This document shows, one piece after another, positions 1 to 7,981 of a stretch of DNA of 41,296 nucleotides. The notes under the pieces were generated by a model. That model was not told the DNA's origin. It was given only the letters and a program-made list of their open reading frames with translations, and made no database searches. Source of the stretch: an uncultured Lachnospiraceae bacterium. GTDB lineage: Bacteria; Bacillota; Clostridia; Lachnospirales; Lachnospiraceae. How positions within the stretch are numbered: the stretch's first letter is position 1; each line of letters begins with the position of its first letter. The DNA is taken from positions 1 to 41,296 of the forward strand of contig CAJTPO010000041.1 in the NCBI GenBank assembly GCA_910578115.1, written 5' to 3'. A program made the translations under genes and the position numbers.

Positions 1-30
1 GGCAGATTGGGGACTTTCACCCGTTAGAAC

Positions 31-93
31 GTGTGCCCACCGGGCACACATAAAACCCGCTGTGTCATGCAGGCACAGCGGGTCTTATTCTTT
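31..93. terminator. Two adjacent hairpins, probable terminator
   Basis: The first hairpin pairs GTGTGCCC with GGGCACAC (31-49). The second pairs ACCCGCTGTG (55-64) with CACAGCGGGT (74-83). On the plus strand the second is followed by a U-rich CTTATTCTTT; on the minus strand it is followed by TTTAT. It could therefore end transcription from either side: an upstream plus-strand gene, or the minus-strand CofE-like gene after its repeat region. Confidence 0.55.
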
Positions 94-206
94 CGTCAAA
101 CATGTAAAACATATTCTATTGAGTCATCACTCATCAAAAATCCCGCGCCGGACGCCGGCAGAAAATAACAACTTCAACTGATTACTATTCACAGTTTCCA
201 ACTGCT

Positions 207-362
207 CATAGTAAACCTCCATCATGCTCAGCCTGCCGTCGGGCGGGCCGCATGGCCATCCATACTATGAAAGTCCATGACTTTCATAGTAAACTTCCAT
301 CATGCTCAACCTGCCGCTTGGCAGGCCGCATGGCCATCCATGCTATGAAAGTTGAAGACTTT
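207..362. repeat. 78-bp tandem repeat, two copies, with hairpins
   Basis: Two direct copies start at 207 and 285; the first bases of a third unit begin at 363. Each unit contains a CCTGCC/GGC(G/A)GG hairpin and the palindromic ATGGCCAT. The unit junctions form ACTATGAAAGT...ACTTTCATAGT and GCTATGAAAGT...ACTTTCATAGC. The end pair changes from A-T to G-C between copies, and a G-U-type pair becomes A-U in the inner stem, so the differences preserve pairing. It lies just after the stop codon of the CofE-like gene, so it would be in that gene's 3' UTR. No function is known to me. Confidence 0.75.
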
Positions 363-390
363 CATAGCAACAGCATCCTCAGATAAAACC

Positions 391-1581
391 TCAGCTTACG
401 TAATTATCAAAATATCCCTGGATCAGAATGACAGGCGTACCCTTGTCGCCGGAACCGCTGGTCAGGTCGCACAGAGAACCGATCAGGTCGGTCAGCTTTC
501 TCGGTGTCGTACCCTGCGATACCATATCGCCTACCAGATTGTCCTTCTTCTCGCGGATGCGGTTGGAGATCGCTTCCTTAAGCGCTTCGCCGGACAGATC
601 CTTGAAATCGTTGTCCGCCAGATATTTCAGCTTCAACTCGTTGGGCGTGCCCTCCAGGCCGGGTGTGCTGGCCGGTGATACACAAGGGTCTGCCAGCTCC
701 CAGATCTTGCCTACAGGATCCTTGAAAGCGCCGTCGCCGTACACCATCACTTCCACATGTTTACCGGTTCTGTCCAGAATCTCTTTCTGAATATCCAGCA
801 CCAGATCCGTACACTCTCTCGGGAACAGCTTGATCGTGTCCTCCGTGGACTTGTTGGAGCCAAGCAGGCCGTACTTCTCATTACAGCCGCTGCCGTTCAC
901 CGGGCTTGTCAGAATATCATCCATACCCATGACACGTTCTGCGCCAGCTGCCAGCAGCAGTCTCTTCGTGCGCGCTCTCGTGTGGATATCACAGTTTAAC
1001 ACATTCTTCGTATAAACCAGAATGCTGCGGCAGTCATTGGCAAAGATGATCTCTGCTTCCGCTCCCGCTTCTCTGATCACGTCGCCGTAATAGGACACAT
1101 AATCCACTCCCGTAAAGGGATGTTTATTCTCTCCGAAAAGCTCTCTGTACTTCTCCAGTGTCAGCACGTCGCTGTAAGGGTTGATCCCCGCCGCGTCCAG
1201 CTGATCAAAGGTAACCAGCTCGTTGCCCACTTCATCGCTGGGATAGCTGAGCATCAACACTACCTTCTTCGCACCCTTCGCAATACCGCGCAGGCAGATC
1301 GCAAAACGATTCCTGGACAGGATCGGGAAGATAACGCCGATGGTCTCTCCGCCCAGCTTCTCCTTCACATCCTGCGCGATGGCCTCTATGGAAGCATAAT
1401 TGCCCTGCGCCCTCGCCACCACGGACTCGGTCACCGCGATCACGTCCCTGTCGCGGATGGCAAAGCCTTCTGCCTCAGCCGCCTCTAAAACACTGCCTGT
1501 AACAATTTTGACAAGATCGTCTCCCTCTCTGATGATCGGACAGCGAATGCCTCTTGATACAGTTCCTACTTTTCTTTCCAT
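391..1581 (-). CDS. CofE-like coenzyme F420-0:L-glutamate ligase family protein
   Basis: A 396-residue protein of the F420-0:gamma-glutamyl ligase (CofE/FbiB N-terminal) family. In methanogens and actinobacteria this fold uses GTP to add glutamate to a lactyl-phosphate-linked cofactor. Visible features are the N-terminal stretch with an acidic DRDVIAVTES strand, SRNRFAICLRGIAKG, an Asn/Asp-rich FANDCRS segment, and YGDGAFKDPVGKIWELADP near the C-terminus. The start at 1581 follows AAGGGGTAACAG, an acceptable ribosome site. No F420 biosynthesis or F420-dependent enzyme is visible in the window, and the likely host group is not known for F420, so the true substrate may be another compound. It looks monocistronic. 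Family assignment is firm; substrate is not. Confidence 0.8.
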   Translation of the reverse strand: MERKVGTVSRGIRCPIIREGDDLVKIVTGSVLEAAEAEGFAIRDRDVIAVTESVVARAQGNYASIEAIAQDVKEKLGGETIGVIFPILSRNRFAICLRGIAKGAKKVVLMLSYPSDEVGNELVTFDQLDAAGINPYSDVLTLEKYRELFGENKHPFTGVDYVSYYGDVIREAGAEAEIIFANDCRSILVYTKNVLNCDIHTRARTKRLLLAAGAERVMGMDDILTSPVNGSGCNEKYGLLGSNKSTEDTIKLFPRECTDLVLDIQKEILDRTGKHVEVMVYGDGAFKDPVGKIWELADPCVSPASTPGLEGTPNELKLKYLADNDFKDLSGEALKEAISNRIREKKDNLVGDMVSQGTTPRKLTDLIGSLCDLTSGSGDKGTPVILIQGYFDNYVS

Positions 1582-1753
1582 CTGTTACCCCTTCTCTCTT
1601 AAGTTTTATATCCTCAATATCCATGCCATGACAGGATGACGCCGCTTTTTGCCTGTACCCGCAGCGCATCCTATTCCATTTTGCCAGAAAATGCATAAAA
1701 TAGCAACAATATTTATTATCCGGGCAGATTCCTTTGGCCAATTTTACGCATTC

Positions 1754-3325
1754 TCACATTTCCACCACCCGCGTCGCGATCTTCTCCCGGAAGCGCACGT
1801 CGTGTTCCACGATCAGCATGGTCGGCTGGAAAGTCAGGATCAGTTTCTCGATCTGCATCCGTGAAAAAACGTCGATATAATTGAGCGGTTCATCCCAGAT
1901 ATACAGATGCGCCGGTTTCAACAGACTTGCCGCGATCAGCACCTTTTTCTTCTGTCCCTCGGAATATTCCTCCATATGCTTGGCAAACTGCACCCGCTCT
2001 AAGTCAAGCTGCCGCAGGATGGCACAGAAAAGGCTCTCGTCCAGCCCATTGTCCCGGCAGAAATCTTTCAGGTTGCCACGAAGGCCGGAAGTATCCTGAT
2101 TAATATAGGAAATGATCAAACCGGAGGCACATACCAAAGTACCCGTTTCCTGCAGACACATTTCCCTGATCCCCTGCCGGTTTTCCGTTTCCGTCCCCTT
2201 TACAGTTCCCGCGGCCATAGTATGCCATTCCTCATTGCGACCCAGAACCGCCTTGATCAGACTGGACTTGCCGCAGCCGTTTTCACCGTGAAGAAACACC
2301 CGCTCCCCGCGCCGCAGTTCGAAAGCCAGGCCGCGGAATATTTCATTGTCACCGTAGGCGATCCCGTAATCCCTGGCATTGATCAGCACTTCCTTATGAT
2401 GCTGCATCGGCATCAGTTTTAAATCCACCGGATCCTCGATATCCTGCAAAAGGCCTTCCTTCTGCTCGATCTCATCCGCGATCCGCTTCTCCACCTGCAT
2501 CCTGCGGCTCTGCATCTTCTTCGTCTTCGCGCCGATGTAGGCCCGCCTGCCGCCGTGCCCGGGATCCTTGATCGGATCAAATCCGATCTTGCTGCTTTCG
2601 TTTTTATCCGCCCAGTCACGGGTCCGCTCGGCCGCCTGTTTCAATCTGCCGATCTCTTTCCTGTGCTTCTCGTTCTCCGCCAGATGAAAAGCGTCCATGC
2701 GGTTCTTATTTTCCCACCATGTGGAAAAATTCCCGCTCTGCACCTCAATACTGCTGCGGTTCAGCACCAGCACGTGATCAATGCAGGCATCCAGCAGATC
2801 CCTGTCGTGGGAGACAAGGATGAAGCCCTTTTTCTTCCCCAGATATGCCTTGACAGTCTCTCTTGACTCCCGGTCCAGATGGTTGGTCGGCTCGTCGATG
2901 AGCAGGAAATCATTTTCCCCGGAAAAAAGCACCGCCAGCATCACCTTCGTCCGCTCCCCATGGCTCAGCGTACCAAAAGGCCTGTAGAGGATCTCCGCAT
3001 CAAGGTTAAGCTTTTCCAGCTCGCAGATGACCCGCCACTGCTCACAGCCCTGTTTCAGCTGTTCCAGAAATTCCACGGCGCACTGCGTTTTCTGCTCCTC
3101 CGTGACCTGATAAGGAAAATAGTCGAATACGGCAGACGCGCTGATATGCCCCTCAAATTCATATTTTCCCAGAAGAAGATTCAGGAAAGTAGTCTTGCCC
3201 TTGCCGTTCCTCCCGATAAATCCCAGTTTCCAATCCGTATCGATCTGAAACGATACCTTTTCAAATATATTGTCAAAACTGCCCTCATAGCAGAAGGTCA
3301 TGTTCGACACACTGATCTGTGACAT
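1754..3325 (-). CDS. Lsa-type ABC-F ribosomal protection protein
   Basis: A 523-residue soluble protein with two ABC ATPase domains and no membrane segment, as expected of ABC-F proteins, which bind the ribosomal E site and dislodge antibiotics. Domain 1 has Walker A GRNGKGKTT (residues 38-46), signature LSHGERTKV and Walker B LLIDEPTNHLD. A charged linker follows. Domain 2 has Walker A GENGCGKSS, signature YSEGQKKKV and Walker B YIWDEPLNYID; this form resembles the Lsa group (lincosamide, streptogramin A, pleuromutilin). The ATG at 3325 was chosen over an upstream in-frame start because GGAGGTGG lies 6-8 nt before it, and because the longer form would be read through a terminator. Expression is probably controlled by the attenuation leader just upstream. 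The exact drug spectrum cannot be read from sequence. Confidence 0.88.
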   Translation of the reverse strand: MSQISVSNMTFCYEGSFDNIFEKVSFQIDTDWKLGFIGRNGKGKTTFLNLLLGKYEFEGHISASAVFDYFPYQVTEEQKTQCAVEFLEQLKQGCEQWRVICELEKLNLDAEILYRPFGTLSHGERTKVMLAVLFSGENDFLLIDEPTNHLDRESRETVKAYLGKKKGFILVSHDRDLLDACIDHVLVLNRSSIEVQSGNFSTWWENKNRMDAFHLAENEKHRKEIGRLKQAAERTRDWADKNESSKIGFDPIKDPGHGGRRAYIGAKTKKMQSRRMQVEKRIADEIEQKEGLLQDIEDPVDLKLMPMQHHKEVLINARDYGIAYGDNEIFRGLAFELRRGERVFLHGENGCGKSSLIKAVLGRNEEWHTMAAGTVKGTETENRQGIREMCLQETGTLVCASGLIISYINQDTSGLRGNLKDFCRDNGLDESLFCAILRQLDLERVQFAKHMEEYSEGQKKKVLIAASLLKPAHLYIWDEPLNYIDVFSRMQIEKLILTFQPTMLIVEHDVRFREKIATRVVEM

Positions 3326-3345
3326 GATGTACCACCTCCGTTTTG

Positions 3346-3384
3346 AAAAAATAAAAAAGGAACCATCTGTCGCCAAATGATCCC
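3346..3384 (-). terminator. Attenuator terminator in the ABC-F leader
   Basis: On the minus strand GGGATCATTTG pairs with CAGATGGTTCC across a GCGA tetraloop (11 pairs, three of them G-U). TTTTTTATTTTTT follows directly. It sits between the leader ORF and the ABC-F ribosome site, about 20 nt before the start codon. A full terminator so close in front of a gene is best explained as a conditional attenuator. Confidence 0.85.
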
Positions 3385-3402
3385 GAATCGTCTCTGTAGC
3401 TC

Positions 3403-3477
3403 TTATTTCTCCGTTACGGTGCTGTGTGCACTGTCATATACGATAAAGCGCATCGTCGTGCTTCGCAGGCCATACAT
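3403..3477 (-). CDS. Leader peptide ORF of the ABC-F gene (24 aa)
   Basis: A 24-codon ORF with the peptide start MYGLRSTTMRF and end HSTVTEK, preceded by AGGGGATGCGGCC (GGGG about 8 nt before ATG). It ends 18 nt before the attenuator stem. Position, size and ribosome site fit the ribosome-sensing leader peptides known for antibiotic-inducible ABC-F, erm and cfr-type genes, where drug-stalled translation changes leader folding and lets RNA polymerase pass the terminator. An in-frame internal ATG gives a 16-residue alternative but lacks a ribosome site. I did not identify a convincing antiterminator pairing. Confidence 0.6.
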   Translation of the reverse strand: MYGLRSTTMRFIVYDSAHSTVTEK

Positions 3478-3558
3478 GGCCGCATCCCCTGTCCCTGGCA
3501 AAACGCTCAAAAGATTCCGACAGTACATATCCCATGCAAAACGCATCGCTATACACAC

Positions 3559-3613
3559 AAAAAAAGAGGCTGTGAGAAACATAATCTACCTTTGGCAACA
3601 TGATGAAACAGCC
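3559..3613 (-). terminator. Possible terminator upstream of the ABC-F leader
   Basis: On the minus strand GGCTGT (3613-3608) can pair with ACAGCC (3573-3568), followed by TCTTTTTTT. The loop is long (34 nt) and the stem short, so this is weaker than the attenuator at 3346-3384. It could end the small ORF at 3671-3877 and insulate the leader, or be an additional leader attenuator. Confidence 0.35.
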
Positions 3614-3670
3614 GTGCCGGACTCTGCGGACAGTACTGCTCCTTTGATCAATTCATGTTTCAAAAGTCGA

Positions 3671-3877
3671 TTACTTCGTCATCTTTCCACCTCTTCCTTT
3701 CAAAGATATCTTATTATAGGGATGCCGCTTTGCGTTTGTCAAGCCCTCTTTTACAAAAACATCCTCAGCCCACGGTAAATCTTCCGGACACAAAATCTTC
3801 TCATTTTGAACATAGTTTCTCCTTATTTTTGCCATAAAATGACACCATGCCCGATAGGCCGATACCTTCATCTTCAT
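3671..3877 (-). CDS. Possible small ORF, 68 aa, unknown
   Basis: An ORF of 68 codons, basic and rich in Lys/Arg, with no signal peptide or membrane segment and no family I recognise. GAGGGG lies about 8 nt before its ATG, and a possible terminator lies about 60 nt after its stop. Against it: its 5' end overlaps a long-range inverted repeat better explained as a plus-strand leader structure, and it sits in a divergent control region. Confidence 0.25.
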   Translation of the reverse strand: MKMKVSAYRAWCHFMAKIRRNYVQNEKILCPEDLPWAEDVFVKEGLTNAKRHPYNKISLKGRGGKMTK

Positions 3878-3938
3878 AAGTGCTTCCCCTCATACAGCAA
3901 TTTACACAGTAACGGGTTCACCTATCGGGCATTTTTTA
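3849..3938 (+). promoter_or_regulatory. Structured leader with terminator-like end before the VTC operon
   Basis: GCCCGATAGG (3849-3858) and CCTATCGGGC (3921-3930) form a perfect 10-bp stem with a 62-nt loop, followed by ATTTTTTATT. A second small hairpin, CAGG-TTCG-CCTG, follows at about 3953-3964. The VTC start codon lies 58 nt after the T-rich run. A terminator with such a large inner domain in front of a gene suggests a leader-controlled attenuator. I do not recognise a known riboswitch class in the loop; it lacks a GEMM-like core. Confidence 0.45.
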
Positions 3939-3996
3939 TTAGAAAACTGCAGGACAGGTTCGCCTGCACGAACACTGCAAAGGGAGGTTGCTGCCT

Positions 3997-4668
3997 ATGG
4001 CTTACCGCCACGAATGGAAACATATCATAAACTTATCCGACATGATCATCCTGCAGGGACGGCTTCCCGCCGTCATGACGCCCGATCCTCACGCCATAAA
4101 CGGAAAATATGAGATCCGCAGTCTGTACTTCGACGATCCTGCAGACAGGGCGCTCCGCGAAAAACTGGACGGCGTAAGCAGGCGCGAAAAATTCCGCATC
4201 CGCTGCTATAACAGAGACACTTCCCTGATCCATCTGGAGAAGAAAAGCAAAACCGGCGGACTGGGAGAAAAACTGAGCGCCGTCTTAAAAAAAGATGAGG
4301 CGCAGGCGATCGTGGATGGCGACTATACATGGATGCGTCACAGTACGGATCCTCTTGTTACCGAATTCTACTCCAAAATATCCTCTCAGCGGCTTCGGCC
4401 TAAAACGATCGTTGATTATACAAGAGAACCTTACCTGTTTCCGGCCGGTAATGTCAGAGTAACGATCGACTACAATCTCCGTACCGCCCTGCATTGTACT
4501 GACTTTCTGAATCCTGAATGTATCACCATACCGGCAGGAGACGCCCCGATCATTCTGGAAGTCAAATGGGATGCTTATCTGCCCGATATCATCCGGGATG
4601 TGGTACAGCTCAACGCGCGCAGCGTCTGCGCCTTTTCCAAATACGCCGCCTGCAGAATTTATGGATAA
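3997..4668 (+). CDS. Polyphosphate polymerase (VTC) domain protein
   Basis: A 223-residue protein consisting almost only of a VTC-type tunnel domain, the fold that makes polyphosphate from ATP in yeast Vtc4. Visible family features: RHEWKH at the N-terminus, RSLYFDD (41-47), KFRIRCYN (65-72), LEKKSK (80-85), VDYTRE, VRVTIDYNLRT and the acidic-basic ILEVKWD near the C-terminus. These provide the alternating Lys/Arg and Glu residues of the tunnel. ATG 3997 was chosen because AGGGAGG lies 9 nt upstream; an in-frame TTG at 3988 touches the ribosome site. First gene of a three-gene operon with a DUF4956 membrane protein and a CotH kinase, a recurring cassette in Firmicutes. Whether it makes polyphosphate here is inference. 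Confidence 0.85.
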   Translation: MAYRHEWKHIINLSDMIILQGRLPAVMTPDPHAINGKYEIRSLYFDDPADRALREKLDGVSRREKFRIRCYNRDTSLIHLEKKSKTGGLGEKLSAVLKKDEAQAIVDGDYTWMRHSTDPLVTEFYSKISSQRLRPKTIVDYTREPYLFPAGNVRVTIDYNLRTALHCTDFLNPECITIPAGDAPIILEVKWDAYLPDIIRDVVQLNARSVCAFSKYAACRIYG

Positions 4669-4760
4669 GATATATCTGTATAAAAAGCCTGCAGCACATA
4701 AAGATAAAAAACTGCGTTCATACAGTTTCATTTCATCAATCATAGAATGGAGAACAGATC

Positions 4761-5432
4761 ATGACTTTTAACGACATTTTCAAATCAAGTTTCCTCAATA
4801 ATATCACCAGTATCAGTCTTTTCGACATGTCGCTGGCGCTGCTGCTGGCTTTCGGCGTCGGCATGTTCATCTTTTTTGTCTATAAAAGAACCTTTTCCGG
4901 CGTCATGTACTCTTCCAGTTTCGGCGTGACGCTGATCGCCCTCACCATGATCACGACCCTTGTCATTCTGGCTGTGACTTCCAATGTGGTGCTTTCCCTT
5001 GGTATGGTAGGCGCCCTGTCCATCGTCCGCTTCCGTACCGCCATCAAGGAGCCGTTGGATATCGCCTTTCTCTTCTGGTCGATCGCAGTCGGCATCGTGC
5101 TGGCGGCAGGACTGATTCCGCTGGCAGTCATTGGCAGCCTGCTGATCGGCATTGTCCTGCTCGTCTTTGTCAACCGGAAAACACATATAAATCCCTATAT
5201 TGCCGTGATCAGCTGTACCGACCACGCAAGTGAGGTGCGTGTCCACGAATATCTGGAAAAGCAGGTGCGCCGCCTCGTAGTCAAGAGTAAGACCGCGCAA
5301 AAGGACGCCGTCGAACTGAATCTTGAAATCCGGCTGAAAGACGACAACACCGACTTCGTCAACACGCTTGCCGCGATGGAGGGCGTGAACAGCGCCGTTC
5401 TGGTCAGCTACAACGGCGATTATATGGGATAA
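4761..5432 (+). CDS. DUF4956 family membrane protein
   Basis: A 223-residue protein with several hydrophobic helices in its first 140 residues (MSLALLLAFGVGMFIFFVYK, then helices around VTLIALTMITTLVILAV and VGIVLAAGLIPLAVIG). A conserved loop GALSIVRFRTAIKEPLD lies between helices, and a soluble alpha/beta C-terminal domain of about 75 residues follows. This is the layout of DUF4956 proteins, which almost always sit beside VTC-domain genes. A role as membrane partner or channel for the polymerase is inferred from that association. The start follows a GGAG 10 nt upstream. The gap of 92 bp after the VTC gene shows no terminator, so co-transcription is likely. Confidence 0.83.
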   Translation: MTFNDIFKSSFLNNITSISLFDMSLALLLAFGVGMFIFFVYKRTFSGVMYSSSFGVTLIALTMITTLVILAVTSNVVLSLGMVGALSIVRFRTAIKEPLDIAFLFWSIAVGIVLAAGLIPLAVIGSLLIGIVLLVFVNRKTHINPYIAVISCTDHASEVRVHEYLEKQVRRLVVKSKTAQKDAVELNLEIRLKDDNTDFVNTLAAMEGVNSAVLVSYNGDYMG

Positions 5433-5470
5433 TTCCGCAACACGGCAACACGATAATAAGGAGACAATAC

Positions 5471-7018
5471 ATGGCGACCAGCAAACACATTGACAAGATC
5501 TGCTGTATCATAATGACTGCCACGCTGCTGCTTACTTTCCTCTTTATAAATGCAGGCCGCTTCGGCGTACAGGCGGTAAGTGCCGCGGCAGGTTATGCCT
5601 CCCGGCTCTTTAACACCGCCGAAGTACATACGATCGATATCATCATGGACGATTGGGATTCTTTTATCGAAACCTGTACCGACGAACAGTATACCGATTG
5701 TGCCGTTGTCATCGACGGAGAGTCTTTCCGCAACGTGGCGATCCGCGCCAAAGGCAACACTTCTCTTTCTTCCGTTGCGGCTTACGGCAATGACCGCTAC
5801 AGCTTCAAGATAGAATTTGACCACTATGACAATGCCATGAATTATTATGGTCTTGACAAACTTTGCCTGAATAATATCATCCAGGATAACACTTATATGA
5901 AAGATTACCTCACCTATCGACTGATGCATGAATTCGGTGTAGACTCACCGCTGTGCAGCTATGTTTACATCACGGTTAACGGGCAGGACTGGGGATTATA
6001 TCTGGCTGTGGAAGGCGTGGAAGAATCCTTCCTCGCACGAAACTACGGAAACGAATATGGGGAGCTGTACAAGCCTGACAGCATGAAAATGGGCGGCGGA
6101 CGCGGAAACGGACAGGGATTTGATTTTGGAAATTTTTACAGGCCCGAAGGCCCCCCGGATATGCAGAATCCTCCTGCCATGCCGGATCTCCCAGACATGC
6201 CCGAAGGCGGCTCCTTCTTTAAGGGCATGGGCGGCAATGATGTAGCGCTTATTTATACCGACGACGAATTCGACAGTTATGTCAATATTTTCGACAATGC
6301 CAAGACCAGCCCCTCCGATGCTGACAAAACGCGGCTGATCGAAGCGCTGAAAAATCTGAATGAGGCTGAGTTCAAAACGATCGAAACTACGGTAGCTATA
6401 GATGAAGTCATCCGCTATTTCGTGGTACATAACTTTGTGCTCAATTTCGACAGTTACACGGGCGCTATGATCCATAATTATTATTTGTATGAAAAGGACG
6501 GGCAGCTTTCCATGATCCCGTGGGATTACAATCTGGCCTTTGGCGGATTTGAATCCGAAAGCGATGCCACACAGCTTGTCAATTATCCGATCGACACCCC
6601 TGTCTCCGGCGGCTCTATTGATTCCCGGCCGATGCTTGCATGGATCTTCAACGCCGCAGAATATACAGACTTATATCATCAATACTTTGAGGAATTTTTA
6701 AATGAATATTTTGAGAATGACGGGCTTGCATCCCTGATCGACGAGACCACCCGCTTGATCGCGCCTTACGTAGAAGCCGATCCGACAAAATTCTGCAGCA
6801 CGGAAGAATTCGAGAAGGGCGTCTCCACTCTCAGAAGCTTCTGCCTGCGAAGAGCAGAGAGCATCTCCGGACAGCTTAAGGGCACGATCCCCTCTACTTC
6901 CGAAGGCCAGACACAGGACAGTTCCGCGCTCATCGACGCCTCGGATCTTGTGATATCAGAGATGGGCACCATGGGTGAGATGATGAAGCGCGGCAATCAT
7001 AAACCTATTACTCCGTAG
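5471..7018 (+). CDS. CotH kinase family protein
   Basis: A 515-residue protein with an N-terminal membrane anchor or signal segment (about residues 10-27), so the kinase domain is probably outside the cytoplasm. CotH is an atypical protein kinase first known from Bacillus spore coats. Family blocks are visible: RAKGNTSL (about 90-97), DWGLYLAVEGVEESFLARNYG (about 172-192) and the catalytic/metal-binding SMIPWDYNLAFGGF (about 345-358). A Gly/Pro/Met-rich insertion (about 210-255) separates them. AAGGAG lies 7 nt before the start, and the spacing to DUF4956 is 38 bp, so it is operonic. Its last 11 bp overlap the end of the convergent YitT gene. Substrates are unknown; the link with VTC is conserved context only. 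Confidence 0.87.
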   Translation: MATSKHIDKICCIIMTATLLLTFLFINAGRFGVQAVSAAAGYASRLFNTAEVHTIDIIMDDWDSFIETCTDEQYTDCAVVIDGESFRNVAIRAKGNTSLSSVAAYGNDRYSFKIEFDHYDNAMNYYGLDKLCLNNIIQDNTYMKDYLTYRLMHEFGVDSPLCSYVYITVNGQDWGLYLAVEGVEESFLARNYGNEYGELYKPDSMKMGGGRGNGQGFDFGNFYRPEGPPDMQNPPAMPDLPDMPEGGSFFKGMGGNDVALIYTDDEFDSYVNIFDNAKTSPSDADKTRLIEALKNLNEAEFKTIETTVAIDEVIRYFVVHNFVLNFDSYTGAMIHNYYLYEKDGQLSMIPWDYNLAFGGFESESDATQLVNYPIDTPVSGGSIDSRPMLAWIFNAAEYTDLYHQYFEEFLNEYFENDGLASLIDETTRLIAPYVEADPTKFCSTEEFEKGVSTLRSFCLRRAESISGQLKGTIPSTSEGQTQDSSALIDASDLVISEMGTMGEMMKRGNHKPITP

Positions 7019-7868
7019 GCTTCTGATAGAAACGCCCGGACAGTTCCTCCGTGCGCAGTGCATTGACAAACGCGGCCGGATCCGCTTCCTTCACGGCGCG
7101 GATCACCCGTTTGCTCTCCTCCTTGGAGACGACGGAATATACCACCTGCCGCTTCTGATGCTCATAAGAGCCTTCTCCGCTTAAGACCGTGGCCCCGTGC
7201 ATACTCGCCAGATTGATGGCCTGGCAGACCTCGTTTGGCTTATTGGTCACGATAAAGAGCGTCTGCTTCTGATACCGTTTATAAAGCATATGCAGGATCT
7301 GCGTTGAAGCATATTGATAGATGATGGAATAAAGCGCCTTCTCCATACCGAACAGCACACCGGCCACACCGATGATCACTATATTAAAAGCGAGAATAAA
7401 ATTCCAGGAATCCACACCCTTTTTCTCGGAGAGATAGATCGAAACAAAATCCGTACCGCCTGTAGTGGCATTCATAAGCAGGCAGATACTGATAACAAAA
7501 CCGTTAATAATGCCGCCAAAAATACTGATCAGCAGAATATCATACGTAATAGCGCTCTGTGGTATGATATCCGTCAGCACACTCGTCAGTACGATCATCA
7601 GGCAGGAATACAGCGTAAACTTCTTACCGATAAAGCGAAATCCAATGTAGATCGGCACCAGATTCAGCAACAGGTTTACCAGAGAATAGGGAATCTCCAT
7701 ATTCAGAAATCTCTCGAAGATACTCTGGATCAGAACCGTCAGCCCCGTGGCCCCGCCCGGATACAGACCTCCCGCCTTGACAAACGTTTTGATATTGACC
7801 GCCATAAGAACCGAAGCCAGACAGATGACAATAATCCTTTTTCCATCCTTTTTTAAATCAAAGGTCAT
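7008..7868 (-). CDS. YitT family membrane protein (DUF2179 C-terminus)
   Basis: A 286-residue integral membrane protein with a cluster of hydrophobic helices up to about residue 205. Motifs typical of YitT include GGLYPGGATGLTVL near the N-terminus and a second NATTGGTDFVS segment. The C-terminal soluble DUF2179 domain (about 210-280) contains YKRYQKQTLFIVTNKP and HGATVLSGEGSY. The start at 7868 follows GGAGG 10 nt upstream; a longer in-frame extension to 8129 would overlap the regulator gene and lacks family similarity. Convergent with CotH, overlapping it by 11 bp. Transport substrate is unknown. Confidence 0.87.
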   Translation of the reverse strand: MTFDLKKDGKRIIVICLASVLMAVNIKTFVKAGGLYPGGATGLTVLIQSIFERFLNMEIPYSLVNLLLNLVPIYIGFRFIGKKFTLYSCLMIVLTSVLTDIIPQSAITYDILLISIFGGIINGFVISICLLMNATTGGTDFVSIYLSEKKGVDSWNFILAFNIVIIGVAGVLFGMEKALYSIIYQYASTQILHMLYKRYQKQTLFIVTNKPNEVCQAINLASMHGATVLSGEGSYEHQKRQVVYSVVSKEESKRVIRAVKEADPAAFVNALRTEELSGRFYQKPTE

Positions 7869-7981
7869 AGCGCTTTTTCCTCCGTAATTACCTTGATCGC
7901 CTTTCTTATTATAGGCTTGCCGTTTTGATCCTGCAATATGAAAAATAACGAAAAACACGCCCATTATTCTGCGGTTATTTT

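Larger units (their letters stand above)
1..390. other. Intergenic region downstream of the CofE-like gene
   Basis: No complete gene is supported here. The first ~50 bases may hold the end of an upstream plus-strand gene: one frame stops at 25-27 and another at 51-53, but neither can be assigned with so little sequence. The rest holds two hairpins (31-93), a short GC-rich stretch near 145-160, and a 78-bp tandem repeat (207-362), listed separately. Confidence 0.5.

Noticed and set aside
3841..3940. c-di-GMP (GEMM) riboswitch in front of the VTC operon
   Set aside because: The conserved GEMM core sequence is not found on either strand; only a long-loop stem is visible.
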